A DNA stretch of 64,000 bases from Dipteris shenzhenensis (Eukaryota > Polypodiophyta > Polypodiopsida > Gleicheniales), in the NCBI GenBank assembly GCA_047967505.1, contig CM106538.1, one strand, 5' to 3'. Shown here piece after piece: positions 1 through 11,586 of this stretch (position 1 is the stretch's first letter; each line of letters starts with the position of its first letter). The position numbers were made by a program, and so were the translations under genes. The notes beneath the pieces were generated by a model, which was not told where the DNA came from, ran no database searches, and was given only the letters and a program-made list of their open reading frames with translations.

Positions 1-665
1 AGCCTCATCAGTGGAAGGATTGTCCACGAAATAAGGATCGTCGAATGGATGAGATGGTAGTCTTAGAATGCGACGTGGAGATGGAGGGAAGTCCCAGAGC
101 AGAACAAATGCAGAATCAGCTAGCGGGATCTTCTCAGAGGTTAGTACCTTGTTTATTATGTGTGTCTGTTGCTAAGCTAGTAACGAGTGCACCTGATAGC
201 ATCCTATCTAAGCCCGTAGCAACAGGGTATACAGCCTTTAATGATACGGAGTTAGTTAAGATGAAAGGGCAAGTGGCCAATCATGATGTCATTGTGTTGT
301 TTGACTCAGCGTCAACTCACAATGTAATTAACTCCAAGCTCGTGAAGAGGCTGAAGTTAAAGACTAGCCCATCTGACTATGCGTATACAGTCAGGATGGC
401 AGATGGAAGTTCAACTGAAGTATGGGACCAAAGGGTTACCTTGTTGGAGCTTCGTGTTCAGGACTATGCTGAGAAGCTTGATTTTGAAATGACTAGGCTT
501 GCTCATGCAAATATAGCCCTGGGTATGGCGTGGCATTCTAGGAAGAATCCAGCCATTGATTGGAAAAAGCACGTATATCAATTCAAGATGAATGATGTAC
601 TGTATGTCTTACGAGGTGAGAAAGATGTACCTCAGGGACTATTGGTTTCCATGATGGAAATCTGA
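1..665 (+). pseudogene. Ty3/gypsy gag zinc-knuckle end and retropepsin-like protease
   Basis: The first codons read as the end of a CCHC knuckle (HQWKDCPRNK), which binds RNA in gag. Around residues 79-110 of the open frame starting at 45 there is a retropepsin-like segment with DSAS in the place where plant Ty3 elements usually have DSGA or DTGS; the catalytic Asp is kept and the following Gly is changed. The protease would cut the gag-pol polyprotein and works as a dimer. The frame ends at a TGA (663-665), but the same frame runs on into the RT segment, so this is one gag-pol frame with a nonsense mutation. The name rests on position and motif, since the segment is short. Confidence 0.75.
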
Positions 666-1690
666 AAACCTCAAGAAGAGTTTTTATTCCTTTGTACAGC
701 ATCGGTAGAGCCGGTTGATGATTCTTCGGCTAGCACTGATGTTGCGCAAAGTGGTGAGATGGCCAAGCTGGCTAATCTTATAGCAGAGGAATTCTTTGAA
801 TGTTTTAGGGATGAGTTACCTTATGGGTTACCTCCAAAGCGGAATGTTCAGCATAAAATTGAACTAATCTCGGGGGTAGAACCTGTAAATAGACCTCCCT
901 ATAGAATGAGTTTTAATGAAGAGGCGGAGGTGCGTAGACAACTGGAAGAATACCTCAAGTTGGGGCGGATTCAACCAAGTTTCTCACCTTTTGCTTCGCC
1001 AGTGATATTAAAGAAGAAAAAGGATGATACGTTTCGCCTCTATATAGATTACAGAGCATTGAATAATATCACTGTTAAGCACAGGTATCCGATGGCTCGG
1101 ATTAATGATTTGCTAGATGCATTACATGGAGCCGTGATTTTCAGCAAGATAGATCTTAAGTGTGGCTACCATCAGATCCGGATTAGAGCCGAGGATGTGC
1201 ATAAAACTGCTTTCAGAAGCAGGTTTGGTCATTATGAGTTTTTGGTAATGCCCTTCGGACTTACCAATGCTCCAGCTACATTCGTCATGCTTATGAACAA
1301 TTTACTACGTCCGTATATCGGAAAGTTTGTAGTACTTTTTATTGACGATATTCTGGTGTTCAGTAAAAGTATTACTATAGTGTTCAGTACTTTGAGGAAA
1401 GCCAGTCTTTATGTAAATAAAAAGAAAAGTATACTGTGTATGGTTAGGCTTGAATATTTAGGATTCATAATTACTCCAGAGGGGGTAGAAATGGATCCAA
1501 AGAAAGTGGTTGCGATACTGACTTGGCCAATCCCTCAGAGTCTGACTACTTTGCGATCATTCTTGGGATTTGTCCAATTTTATCAAAGGCATATCAAAGG
1601 ATATTCCGAAATAGTATCGCCATTGATTGATCAGATAAAGTACCTTTTATATGGGGACAGAATCAACAAGAAAGTTTTAACACCATAAAA
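666..1690 (+). pseudogene. Ty3/gypsy reverse transcriptase
   Basis: The frame continuing after the stop at 663-665 carries the classic RT blocks: a YRMS entry motif, DYRALNNIT, KIDLKCGYHQIR, FGLTNAPATF and the catalytic YxDD-equivalent LFIDDILVFS, then YLGFIIT and SFLGFVQFYQRHI. RT copies element RNA into DNA. All catalytic Asp residues can be seen. About 15 residues usually found between the FSKS motif and the next conserved leucine-rich helix are missing (near 1370), and the frame shifts near 1640 and again near 1708 before RNase H. Inactive copy. Confidence 0.92.
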
Positions 1691-1710
1691 CAAGCTGTGG
1701 TCACAGGCCG

Positions 1711-2493
1711 TTGTTAAAAATAGTTGATCCCCAGAAACCGTTGTTCCTAGAAACCGATGCAAGTGGCATTGCGGTAGGAGCAGTTCTCCTTCAAGAGGGA
1801 AGGCCAGTAGCCTTTGAAAGGAAGAAGCTTTCTCCCTCTCAAAGAAATTGGCCAACTCATGAATTAGAGTTGTATGTTGTTATCCATGCTTTGAAAACAT
1901 GGAGGCATTATTTGTATGGTTCACAGTTTTATGTGGATGTGGATCATGATACTCTGAAACATTTTTGTAAACAGACTGACTTGAGGGGCTGCCAAGCTAG
2001 GTGGGCAGAGCTCATGCAGGAGTTTAATTTGACAATTCGATACCGAAGAGGGAAGGATAATAAAGTTGCTGATGCGTTGTCTTGTATTATGCACAATATG
2101 AGTTTTACGGTATTAGAGAGTGCTCTAATGACCGAGATTAGAGAAACTCAAAAGGTGGACGAGTTTGTCCAGAGCTTATGGCCTAAAGCTCATGTGTTTA
2201 GACCTAGGGAAGAAAAGGATGACCTGGCATCCAGAAAAGGCCAAACATATGCAAGATATACCATAAGGGATGGTATGCTGAAAAGAAATGGCAAGGTTGT
2301 AGTACCTAGTCAAAGTGATCTTAGGCAGAGAGTCATTCGACAGTGCCATGATAGCCCATGTGCGGGACACCTAGGAGTTGAGAAGACATATGATCTCGTG
2401 AAGCGAGATTTCTTTTGGCCAAAGATGAAAAAGCATATTCATGAATATGTGACACGGTGTTTTTCGTGTCAGGTAAGCAAGCCGAGTGGGTGA
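1711..2493 (+). pseudogene. Ty3/gypsy RNase H and integrase zinc-binding domain
   Basis: The frame reads TDASGIAVGAVL and KKLSPSQRNWPTHELELYVV, the first two acidic blocks of the gypsy RNase H, then RYRRGKDNKVADALS, which closes the domain. RNase H removes the RNA strand of the hybrid. After a linker comes the integrase HHCC zinc-binding part: His-rich GHLGVEKTYDLV, FFWPKM, then CFSCQ, ending at a stop at 2493 where the frame shifts. The first codon of this stretch is not a true start; upstream coding continues in another frame. Confidence 0.88.
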
Positions 2494-2981
2494 AGCCACC
2501 TGGACTTTTACAGCTCTTGGAGATACCACTAAGTAAGTGGGAGAGCATTTCCATGGACTTTATTGTAGGGCTGCCTATGACACAAGGTGGTTATAATTTT
2601 ATCCTTGTGGTGGTTGACCGTTTAACCAAGATGGCTCACTTCATTCTGACTAGAGAGTCTGTTAGTGCCCCGCAAGTGGCAGATTTGTTTATTAGAAATA
2701 TATTTCGTCTGCATGGATTGCCTAGATCCATAGTGTCAGACAGAGATGTCAAATTTACCGGTCATTTTTGGACAGCGGTATTTGAGACACTAAGGACTGA
2801 GTTGGGAATGAGTAGTGGGGATCATCCTGAAACGGATGGTCAGATGGAGAGAGTCAACCAGATTTTAGAGGATATGCTGAGGGCATATGTGTCATTGAGG
2901 CAACATATGTGGGACAAGTGGTTGCCATTGTTAGAGTTTGCCTACAATGATAGAAAACATTCCTCTATGATAAAAGTTTAG
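2487..2981 (+). pseudogene. Ty3/gypsy integrase catalytic core
   Basis: The segment reads ISMDFIVGLP, VVDRLTKMAHFI, IVSDRDVKFTGHFW and DHPETDGQMERVNQ, which carry the D, D and E of the DDE integrase core. The usual AYHPQTDGQTE block is changed (DHPETDGQME) but the catalytic Glu remains. It joins element DNA to the host genome. It is separated from the zinc-binding part by a frameshift near 2490 and ends at a stop at 2979-2981; the downstream part continues in a different frame. Confidence 0.9.
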
Positions 2982-3060
2982 TCTGTTTGAATTGAATTAT
3001 GGTTATAGACCAGCAAATCCAACTATAGTTGGAGTACCTCAGAGAGTGCCTGGTGCCGCG

Positions 3061-3606
3061 AACTTTGTGGTTTAGATGCGGGAGATGCTAGCACTTGCGA
3101 GAGCTAATATCTGCCAGGCTATGGATAGAGCCAAGGCGTATGCAGATGAAAACCGGTCTATAAGAGAATTTAAGGAAGGAGAAAAAGTTTTTCTCAGAGT
3201 TCCTTCACACTCGAAGTCATTAACTTCAGAAGAGTGTGCTAAGTTATCACCTCGATACTATGGGCCGTGGTTAATTCTAAAGAGAATAGGCAAGGTAGCC
3301 TATAAATTAGAATTGCCACAGGGTTGCAAGGTGCACCCAGTGTTTCATGTTTCTCGTTTAAAGAAATTTTTGCATACTGGTGACTCACTAATCGAAGGTG
3401 TGGTTTTGTTTTAGGAGATAGAGGATAATGCAAGGCGCAAACCAACAAGAATCCTGGACTGAGGAACAATGCAAGTGCGCAATCGGAAGATACCCATGGT
3501 GTTGGTTGCATGGCATGGTCAGCCTCTATCAGAAGCTACCCGGGAATCCGTACACCAGTTGCGGAGAGTGTTCCCAGACTTTATGATCGAGGACGCTGAT
3601 GTCTAA
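3061..3606 (+). pseudogene. Ty3/gypsy integrase C-terminus with chromodomain-like tail
   Basis: From about 3076 the frame reads the usual post-core helix (AMDRAKAYADENR), then the GPY/F-like segment (LSPRYYGPWLILKRIGKVAYKL) and VHPVFHVSRLKKF. After an in-frame stop at about 3412 the sequence goes on in another frame with VRNRKIPMVLVAWHG and LSEATRE, which fits the chromodomain-like end of plant chromoviruses; this tail is thought to target insertion to chromatin marks. The final stop is at about 3604-3606, directly before the polypurine tract. The chromodomain assignment is less certain than the GPY/F part. Confidence 0.75.
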
Positions 3607-3618
3607 AGAGGGAAGGAA
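3605..3618 (+). promoter_or_regulatory. Polypurine tract (PPT)
   Basis: AAAGAGGGAAGGAA is an all-purine stretch directly after the end of the integrase reading frame and before a TG dinucleotide, where a plus-strand primer is expected in an LTR element. Confidence 0.6.
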
Positions 3619-3900
3619 TGTTATGCTCTAGCCGAGGTAGCATGACCTCAGAAGAATCAATCGACATTTCCCTTAAAGGATCTATGTTTGTAATATATTT
3701 GTTTGCGCTTCATGTAAATGATCGAGAGGGAATTAATGTCAAGGTCCTAGGAGAAGGCTGATAGCACCAGACTAGGTGGATCTAAGGCTAAGGGGCTAAT
3801 GCAAGAAATGTGCCTTGGGGCAATTGGAATTAAAGTATCCCAAGAGAGGGGTGAAAAGATGCATTAGGAAGGCCCTATGATAATGACATGTGGCATCTAG
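3619..3900 (+). repeat. Start of 3' LTR of the Ty3/gypsy element (end not defined)
   Basis: The LTR is taken to start at TGTTATGCTC right after the PPT. No matching 5' LTR is in the window, so the end cannot be fixed; sequence that is recognisably LINE begins at about 4060. The span given is a minimum estimate. Confidence 0.4.
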
Positions 3901-4074
3901 ATCCATCTAGGGAGTTGGGGCTTGTTGGAGTTAGTGAGAGAAGGAAAAGAAACTTTTACGTGATTTTGATTTTGATTTCTTTGTGAGTTCTCACGCTTCA
4001 ACAGGAATTGGCTGGGTGGAATTAAGTTGGTGCTACTCCCGTGATCTGTAGTACTAGTATAGGAAATGTACGTA

Positions 4075-4680
4075 ATACATCCCTGCCTCACATAGCGCTT
4101 CAGCTCATATCTCCCAACCACCCCTTTATTAATACACAATATGGCAAAGGCAGTAGCTAACAGAGTCCCAACCATCTTGCAAAATGCTTCACCAAAACCC
4201 AACCAACGTAAAACTGCCAACGTAAAATCCCATCTTACCCTGTCATAGGTCTTCTTTAAATCAACTCCAAATAACACACATCTTTAACCACAACAACACA
4301 TGCATAATCCAGAGAACCAGACACATTAAGTATATTCTCAAGAATGTCCCTTGGATTTGATGAATCGATTCTGCTCTCTGTTAACCACCCGCATGCAAAT
4401 GTCTCGGATTCTAAGAGCCAATGCCTTAGCTAACACTTTACAAGATGCATTACGCATAGTGATAGGCCTCCAATCCCCCACCCGTAAAAGCATTCCAGCT
4501 ATTTTGGGAAGAGCTTTACTAGACCTACATTCACATCTTCATAAAGATATCCCCTTCTCACTACAAAATTTGCCATATCTATGAGGTCACCTTTAAATAT
4601 ATCCCGAAAGAAAACAAAAAACTCAGCATTTAACCTGTTAGGGCCTAGAGACTTATTCTCCTTCTCCATGGTAGACACAA
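4075..4680 (-). pseudogene. LINE reverse transcriptase, N-terminal half
   Basis: Minus-strand reading shows AEFF, DLIDMANF, LVKLFPKIA, GDWRPITM, KVLAKALALRIR, NREQNRFIKS and then FGVDLKKTYDRVRWDF (the first catalytic Asp block) and YVRQGC. These are the standard blocks of plant LINE RT, in the expected order. The frame changes near 4280, and several stops interrupt it. The YADD/FADD block that should follow about 60-80 residues later is absent here. Confidence 0.88.
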
Positions 4681-5577
4681 TCTCTTAGTGTTCATCTTTA
4701 GTAAATGGGCGACCAAGAAGAGATCTTTGGTAGTTCAAAACCCGCACCTGAACATCCTTTATCAAATGCCCAAGCTCCTCCCACTGCAAATCATGTATCC
4801 CAGCATCCCCCACTATGGCACTATGCTTTGAGTGAAATTCTTCTGTAATATGTCAAGCACCCAGTCTACCCTTTCTCTGATGTGCTTTTTCCTGATTGAT
4901 TAGGAATAAACTTTAGAAGGACAATCACCCACCGATAGCCATAATTGTTGGCTCTTTATCTGAGCTGCCTTAGTCACCTCCTACTATCTGACATTCAACT
5001 CCGCCTTAGTTTCTATCAGCAACGTCCCTAGATACTGATCACGAGGGCTTATGTCTAGAGCATCCTACCTGGCATGCAATAACACCTCCTCTTCTAAGTT
5101 CATGCGTTCCCTTTCCACCTTTGACCAATCTTGAGATACCTAAGGGATGGCTCTAATTGCTTTGTCCCATCTCACACATGGGTCTTCTACCCTAGCCATA
5201 GCCTCACTCTAGGTACTTCATATCTTCATGCAAAATGCCTTAGAAAGAAGCAACCCTTTATCAAATTAATAATGCAATGCAAGGATCTACCCGAGGCAGC
5301 TGGTAGAGAGAAACACCAATAGATAGGAAGGTGTTTTGACAATCTAGGCGACATAACATAATGTCCCCATTGAAAGGAGCATAGAGCCACCACCTGTCTT
5401 CAAAAACATACAATCTATCAATTTTACATGCTCAAAAGATCCTCGAACGACGATAAAACCCACCTAGACCTTTCTCATCCAACTTAGGGCAATCAATTAC
5501 CCGCTATGCAAGAATTAAGTCCTCCTAGGCCTCGAATAGCATTCTCTCATTATGACACTAATCCCCGGCAAGCTTTG

Positions 5578-5856
5578 TCATGTTCCAACCTTGCCCAGTA
5601 TCCACTGCAACCCGACCATTGCATCTTTAATCTCTCTTCGACACTCACTACACTCCACTAAACTATTATGTGCATAAACACTCAAAACCCTCACAACAAA
5701 TGTCTCAACAGAAACTTCAACATTGATAAAACACCCTTGGCTTTGACGACAAACCTCCAATGCTCTCCAAGATGACTTCACAAGAACACGAGCAATTGAC
5801 AAAGATAGAGTACCTGATCTATTTGCAAGAAAACCAAAAACTATCATAGCCTCCAC
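5578..5856 (-). pseudogene. LINE endonuclease fragment
   Basis: A 92-codon open stretch on the minus strand resembles the middle of the exonuclease-endonuclease-phosphatase domain of plant LINEs: a small-residue beta strand with SLSIARVLV, later VVRVLSVYAHNS followed by a charged helix. This enzyme nicks target DNA to prime reverse transcription. The catalytic ends of the domain are too decayed to point to. The placing upstream of the RT on the same strand supports the call more than the motif itself. Confidence 0.55.
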
Positions 5857-6521
5857 ATTGAGCTCCTATTAAAGAACCACATTCAGACTTTTCCTATACA
5901 TCACTTTAAGACATCCCGATTGTTTGGCTTTGTCGCTGCACGTTCTAGACAACACTAGCAACGATCTAGGACTATTTGTCTTGTGTGATGGCTTGATATG
6001 CATCCCTAAGAAAATGTAAATGATTTTCCTTTCTCGAGCCCAAGTTTCGTGCCATGTATTTGATGTACTTGGACACGTCTTTAGCCGAATTTGGGACCCT
6101 TTTTGAGACTCACTTCCTCCATTTGATTGATGTTTGTAGCATTTTCCTATAAGATCCACTTCTTGTAATTTGCTTTAGGGAGAACATCTTGACAAGTAGA
6201 AGCAACCACTTCCTTGGAGACTTGTTCATCGTCAAAGAACCATCACACCATTTGCTTACATGTTAACTTGCACCCCATCAACTTCCCCCAAGCCATTCGA
6301 CAAGCAAGGACTTCCATCAAATATTTCTTATACCTTACCTTTCTTACCCACCACCTTCCATGAATCGTTTTGTTCGAATGTTTTCGTCTTTTCTCCCTTC
6401 TCAACTTGAGCAACATTCGTAGGTATCTCCTTAGTAGTCTCCCAGTCTTGCATGTCACATGCAGGCTCACTACCTTGATTAGCCACTACTAGAGAGATCG
6501 GGTGCATTTTTTTGGCGAGTG

Positions 6522-6525
6522 CTCC

Positions 6526-6582
<57 letters not shown>

Positions 6583-6591
6583 CACGCGCAC
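6522..6591. repeat. Compound (CT)n/(CA)n microsatellite
   Basis: A run of CT dinucleotides passes into CA dinucleotides. It sits at the junction between the two oppositely oriented LINE halves. Confidence 0.95.
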
Positions 6592-6649
6592 ACCCAAATT
6601 AATAATGCACATCCAAGGATTTGCCTGAGGCGACTGGTAAATTTAGAGA

Positions 6650-8393
6650 GCATGTGAGATTGGGAGTTTAAAGGGGGTGGTTTTACCCTCGGGGAAGGAT
6701 CTCTGTCTTCAATTATTTGTTGCAGATGATATGGTGATCATTTTGCAAGAGTAGAAAGTGTATGTGGATGCCTTAAGGAATATTATGCAATTGTTCTGTG
6801 TGGTTTCAGGTTCTCTGCGTAGTTGGGCGAAGACATTTGCAATTCGAGTAGACTCAAGACCTCGGCTTGAGTGGGAGGAGGATCTTCTAGATCAATGGGT
6901 AAGGAGGGGAGAGATCATTCGATATGTTGAGGCTCCTCTTGGCCTGAGGGGCTCCTTGAGACATAGATTCGATTGGGTGAAGGAGAAAATGAAGCATAAG
7001 CTCAGACAGTGGGCAAGCCTCCCCCTTGGGTGGAATGGGATATTTCTAGTGGTGCAGCACATTTTATTGGCTACAAGAACTTATAATGCATCAATATGGA
7101 ATTTTAGAAGATCTCATTGGTTATTATGTTTAGAGCCTTTCTATGGGTTGAGAAAGGAGGCCGAAAAAGAAATTCATTATATCTTGTGGGATGTTTTGAA
7201 GGCATCCAAGCTGCATGGGGGTCTAGGGTTGGCCAATATGGCGTTCAGGATCACTACATTGATTTGTAAATGGTTCCCAAGGCCGTTTGCAGCAGCTGAG
7301 GTGATGGTTCATTGGACATGGTAGTGGCAAAGCGGTGGGTACTCAAAGGTACTTTAATGGTATGAAAAGTTTTTTTCTTTGTTTCCTTTGAGAATTTATG
7401 GATCTGATCTAGTTGTCGGTTTGGTATTTGCTTGGAAACAATGCTGTCTCTCAGTGCCTTGGAAGGGAAGAAAGGGGGGATGGTAGTCTTGCAGAGCACA
7501 TTTGGTGGGGGTTGGCAGTAAAGGACAAAGACCGTTCGTTAGCGCTGTTGTATATTCAGAGGTCTAGAGGGTTGCAACGTAAAGGGATTCAATCCTAGTG
7601 TCAAATTTGGGATACAAGAAGGGCAGCGGGCTGGGTTTCGTTGGAAGAGATCAAAGTCAAATTTGCCATGAATGCACAGGAAGTGTATTTATTAGGGAGG
7701 ATGTATATCCTGATTTGAGAGGAGTGGCCATCAAATGAAATTTGTTCTAAAAGTTGGTTGACTAATCAATGGGTTATGGGGCGCACCCCGCTTAGTAAGT
7801 TCACGGCTAGGATAAGTGTACAAGAAGTTGTTGAATATGCATGGGCTGGTGAACAACCTTAACAGGAAATGGAGGTTAAGATGGGGAGGTAAGTGGTGAA
7901 CTGCTCGGTTGAGAGGGGTTTGGAAAGAGTGTAAGATTGGATGGGTGAGCTTCATGTTGTGGAAGTTGATGCAATTATGGTTATTAGTGAGAGCTAAGTT
8001 GGCATAATTTTTTAGGACACGATGGGTCTACCTTCGGCATTGGCTAGTTGTTGGCCATATATTAGAGCAATGGCGGTTCTCACAATTTGGAATTTTCAAA
8101 ATCAAAGTGTCTTTGGAGGTAATGGAGGAATGTTAGTTCACGGAGAGGTGATTGTATAGTTCGAAGTATATCTTCAAGATTTTGGTGGGTTGCTCATGAA
8201 GATGGATGACTTGATGGCTTGCCATTTGAAAGATTTGGGGTCAGCTCTTCTTTTTACAAGTATAAATTGTGCATATTTCTGTAGGCCCTGGGAATCTTCC
8301 CAACGTGGGCTAAGTTTTGGTTGGGGTCTGTTTCCCCCCCCCCATTTTGGTTCTTTTGCAATATAAGCCGGCAATTTTGTGAGGGAAAAAAAA
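6650..8393 (+). mobile_element. LINE 3' portion: RT C-terminal half to zinc-knuckle-like end, plus strand
   Basis: From about 6650 the plus strand reads VLPSGKDL, then FVADDMVI (equivalent to FADD, the catalytic block), SWAKTFAIR, IIRYVEAPLG, LRQWASLPLGW, then HYILWDVLKASKLHGGLGL. A second decayed stretch (7880-8110) reads WKECKIGWVSFMLWKLM and LTIWNFQNQSVF, the usual C-terminal zinc-binding region of plant LINE ORF2. An A-rich run (8384-8393) may be the remains of the poly(A) tail. It has no EN and no first RT half on this strand. Confidence 0.85.
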
Positions 8394-8940
8394 GGAGTGA
8401 AATGACAAAAGAAAGGATGATTCTCAAATGAGCATAACGATAAGGACCTATTCAAGCAAGCAGTGTGGGTGAGTTGAAGAGTTCTCCATGAGATGTGAGG
8501 TGGTATTTGTGCCTACACATCATGTGCATTCAAGGGGTGTTACTAAAAGCCCTTATCTATAAATCGCAAGGCTTTAAAATGACCCCTTTTTCTATACAAA
8601 CTTACTAATTTTTAGAGAGAGATGGGAACCAATAGGGAGAGTCATGGAGGGAGATGGGTAGCCCCACACACACACACACTTACTATTCTCCTTTTTCTTT
8701 TGCATCCATTTAATTTTTAACATTTTTCTTTTTTGATTTTTTCTAATTCCTTTCCCTTCTATCTCACAAACACTCCCTAATGTTTTGTGATTTCTTCTAA
8801 ATTTTTTCAATTTCTTTCTTAAAGCTCTAAATCTCTCTCTCTAGGGGGGGGGAGAGAGAGAGAGAGAGAGAGTGTGTGTGTGAAAGAGACATTCAAAGAG
8901 AGAAGAGAGGAGAGAGAGAGAGAGTAAGCTCCAAATTTTT
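8394..8940. other. Intergenic, with short CA and GA/GT microsatellites
   Basis: I see no coding signal. There is a short CA run at about 8665-8682 and GA/GT runs at about 8850-8925. Confidence 0.6.
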
Positions 8941-9665
8941 TCGGCAAGCTCACCAAAAGGTGCTCGCCAAAAAACATCCCTCGGAGCAACCCATCATTAT
9001 CTTGCGTCAACTCCACATTCTCTTGTCTAGATTGGCGAAATGTGAAAATGTGATGTCTATTCGCATATGTAACAGGAATCCAGAAAAGGTCCAAATTGGA
9101 CCGTGATTGGAACAGCATACCATCAGGAAGTCGAGTGAGGAACCTCTTGAGAACAATCCCACAAAATCCAAGCATGCTTGCGCCCAAATTTTGATCTAGC
9201 TGAACCTAGGACATGCAACACTCTACCCAAGGAGGATGCCATCCATGCCCCCAACCAATCATGATGGGAAAAAGGAAAAATCAACCCAAACTGTACACTC
9301 TTTAAAGATAAACTCATCCACATCGAATGAAGACTCTATGGGATAGGTAGAACCACAGCACCCGCAAAAACTAGCATCCACTCAACAATTTCATTCATGA
9401 TAGCCTCCGACACACAACACAAAAGAAAAAACCCCTTACCCATAAACTTCGCAGCATAAGCTCCCATGGGGGATTTAGTGTTCGTACAACACAAACTCAC
9501 CCAGTTTAGCTAAAGTAGGGATTCTTCTCGTAAAAAAAGGGTAACATCCTTTCCGATCCACCTCATTATTACGCCACTCAGCCTCTGCATGTAAAAGTTG
9601 AAGCACTTCAACATCATTAAGTGGAGAGATGCCGCCCTTCAATTTTGCTACCCGGACATCCACAT
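8940..9665 (-). pseudogene. Possible LINE ORF1 (DUF4283-like) remnant
   Basis: The minus strand has overlapping short open stretches (for example the 62 codons from 9663 and the 66 codons from 9323) with a tryptophan-rich, mixed hydrophobic pattern such as WLGAWMASSLGRVLHVLG. This recalls the gag-like DUF4283 region of plant LINE ORF1, where a tryptophan-bounded helix precedes a hydrophobic strand. No zinc knuckle can be seen. The call is weak; it could be unrelated noncoding DNA. Confidence 0.25.
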
Positions 9666-10547
9666 AGGACTGGGGGTCTGATCCTTCCCATCCCCCTTAG
9701 CTGCATGATACTCTGCCACATCATGTCCAGAAGTAGCAAATGCGAAATTGCTCAACATGAAAATGATATTTGGCAATTTGAGAGGGCCATTGCAAAGATC
9801 TATCGATTATGCCCAATAGTTTGCATGTTGTGCACACACATTCATGTCCTCACATGTCATGGCTACTAGAAATCAATTGGCAACTGGAGCTCAAGTTGTG
9901 TCGTAAGTTTCTTGATGGATGCCTAATCTCTTAGAGCATTATAGAGCCCATGGGGTAATGCTAGTCTTCCCATCTCAAGTGGAGAAAAAATCAAACAGGA
10001 TATGATCTTAAAAAGCCAAGAACATTAGCAATCCCACTCATGTAGGCATTAGTGGGAATGCTCTCTAACCCCATTGAGGTCATGACCCTCATTTCTACCC
10101 CTATGTTGCTCTTTTGTTGTAAGGGAAACAACCTTGCCATCATTTCCCAATCCATCTCACTTCAATTGTATCTTTGATTCCCATGGCTATCATTATCAAT
10201 GGCATAATGTTCATTCAATGGCTAAACTTTCTTGGCACCACCAATAAAGGATTTTTCGCCTAGTCTTAAGCAAACCTAGGACTAGACTTATGGAAAACTG
10301 ATGTTCTATCACAATGTTTTCTCAATGTAAGTCATCCTAATATGGGAATGGTTAACCCTTTCCTCATTTGTTTCTTGTCCATCCTAACCTCATTTGATTG
10401 TGCTTGATCTTGGTCATCCTCAGCCTTGTGTCTACAATTTGCTTACATGAACCAAACTCGAGCTTCATGCCGTGCTCAATCTACCAAAGTAGCTTTTAAG
10501 GCTTGCCACTATTGTACCTTGGCATGGCTATGGTCAGTCCCAACTGG

Positions 10548-10880
10548 TTTACTTATAAGCATGTCATATTTTATCCCATGATGCCACTACTCAGCTCCTA
10601 TAATTTTTATTCCACCTATACTTCCCTATTTACTAGCCTAGGCCTTCTTTATAATAGTAGTAGCATGCCATCCTTGGCTGCTTATGTGGCATCAAGCTGA
10701 GGCATCACTCCCAACATTAGTTTACTTATAATCATGTCTTATTTGATCTCGCCATGCCGTTACTCAGCTCCTATAATTTTATTCCACATACACTTCCCTA
10801 TTCACTAGCCCTACGCCTTCTTCACAATAGTAGTTGAAGCCCACCATCCTTGGCTGCTTATGTGGCATCAAGCTGAGGCA
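10548..10880. repeat. Tandem duplication, 173-bp period, 2 copies
   Basis: Copy 1 (10548-10704) and copy 2 (10721-10880) share most of their sequence, from TTTACTTATAA to CATCAAGCTGAGGCA, with scattered substitutions and small indels. Confidence 0.85.
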
Positions 10881-11545
10881 AAGGTTCTATTGCATTTGGG
10901 TCAACTGAATTTTTAGAGACGGTCATTACAATGAGAGTGTCGAGCAATTATTGTATGGAAAGTGAGGGTAGTAAGGCATAATGGTTAATGGGGAGTTAAC
11001 GGATTGGCAACAATAATTTCTTTGGATAGGTTGTGGTCAAGGTAACTCTAGTCAAATCGTGAACTTAGACTGGTAAGCATCAAGAAATCAAGAGTGCACC
11101 TTATTGATTGAACCCTGATGCACTAGAGGTGCCTCTAGTGTGAGCAAGGCTACATGTGCCTTAGCTTGCGACAATAGCTCATTGTTGGCTACAGGGCACA
11201 CAATGTAGTATGGCACAAAGGCACTGGATGAGTCATAATTATGGGGGTTCTTTTCCTTCCATCATGTTTAGCGGGGATCATTATGTATTGTGGGAAGCAA
11301 TTGACTTAAGTAATCTAAATCAAACTTCTCAGTTTCTTTTTAAGGATGTTGGTTTAGTACTCAAGCTTGATGTGGCTTTCTACATTGTGGCATCTAGCAT
11401 GATTTGCTTTGATCTCTGATTCCAGTGTTGGCACCATTTTTTGATACATCTCCATTGCCTCTTACAATTACACAAAATGGCAATGCACAATCCTCATGGT
11501 CTTTGGTAAATTAATCTATTTTGGCATCGAATTGCAATGATTTTG

Positions 11546-11548
<3 letters not shown>

Positions 11549-11584
<36 letters not shown>
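11549..11584. repeat. (TG)18 microsatellite
   Basis: Uninterrupted TG dinucleotides. Confidence 0.97.

Positions 11585-11586
<2 letters not shown>

Larger units (their letters stand above)
1..3618 (+). mobile_element. Ty3/gypsy retrotransposon interior, degenerate, 5' truncated by window edge
   Basis: The order zinc-knuckle end, protease, reverse transcriptase, RNase H, integrase, chromodomain-like tail is read on the plus strand and is the Ty3/gypsy (Metaviridae-type) order; Ty1/copia would place integrase before RT. The reading is broken by an in-frame TGA at 663-665, frameshifts near 1640, 1708, 2490 and 2982, and short deletions, so the copy is inactive. The chromodomain-like end suggests a chromovirus lineage, which is an inference. 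A polypurine tract and the start of a 3' LTR follow at 3605-3620. The 5' LTR, PBS and most of gag lie outside the window. Confidence 0.9.
4060..6480 (-). mobile_element. LINE (non-LTR) 5' portion: endonuclease to mid-RT, minus strand
   Basis: Reading the minus strand from about 6480 down to 4060 gives, in order, an apurinic-endonuclease-like segment, the linker region and the first half of a plant LINE reverse transcriptase. Stops and frameshifts are frequent. The piece stops right after the RT block ending RQGC (about 4075), and the rest of an RT is found in the opposite orientation from about 6650 on the plus strand. See the finding on 5' inversion. Confidence 0.85.
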
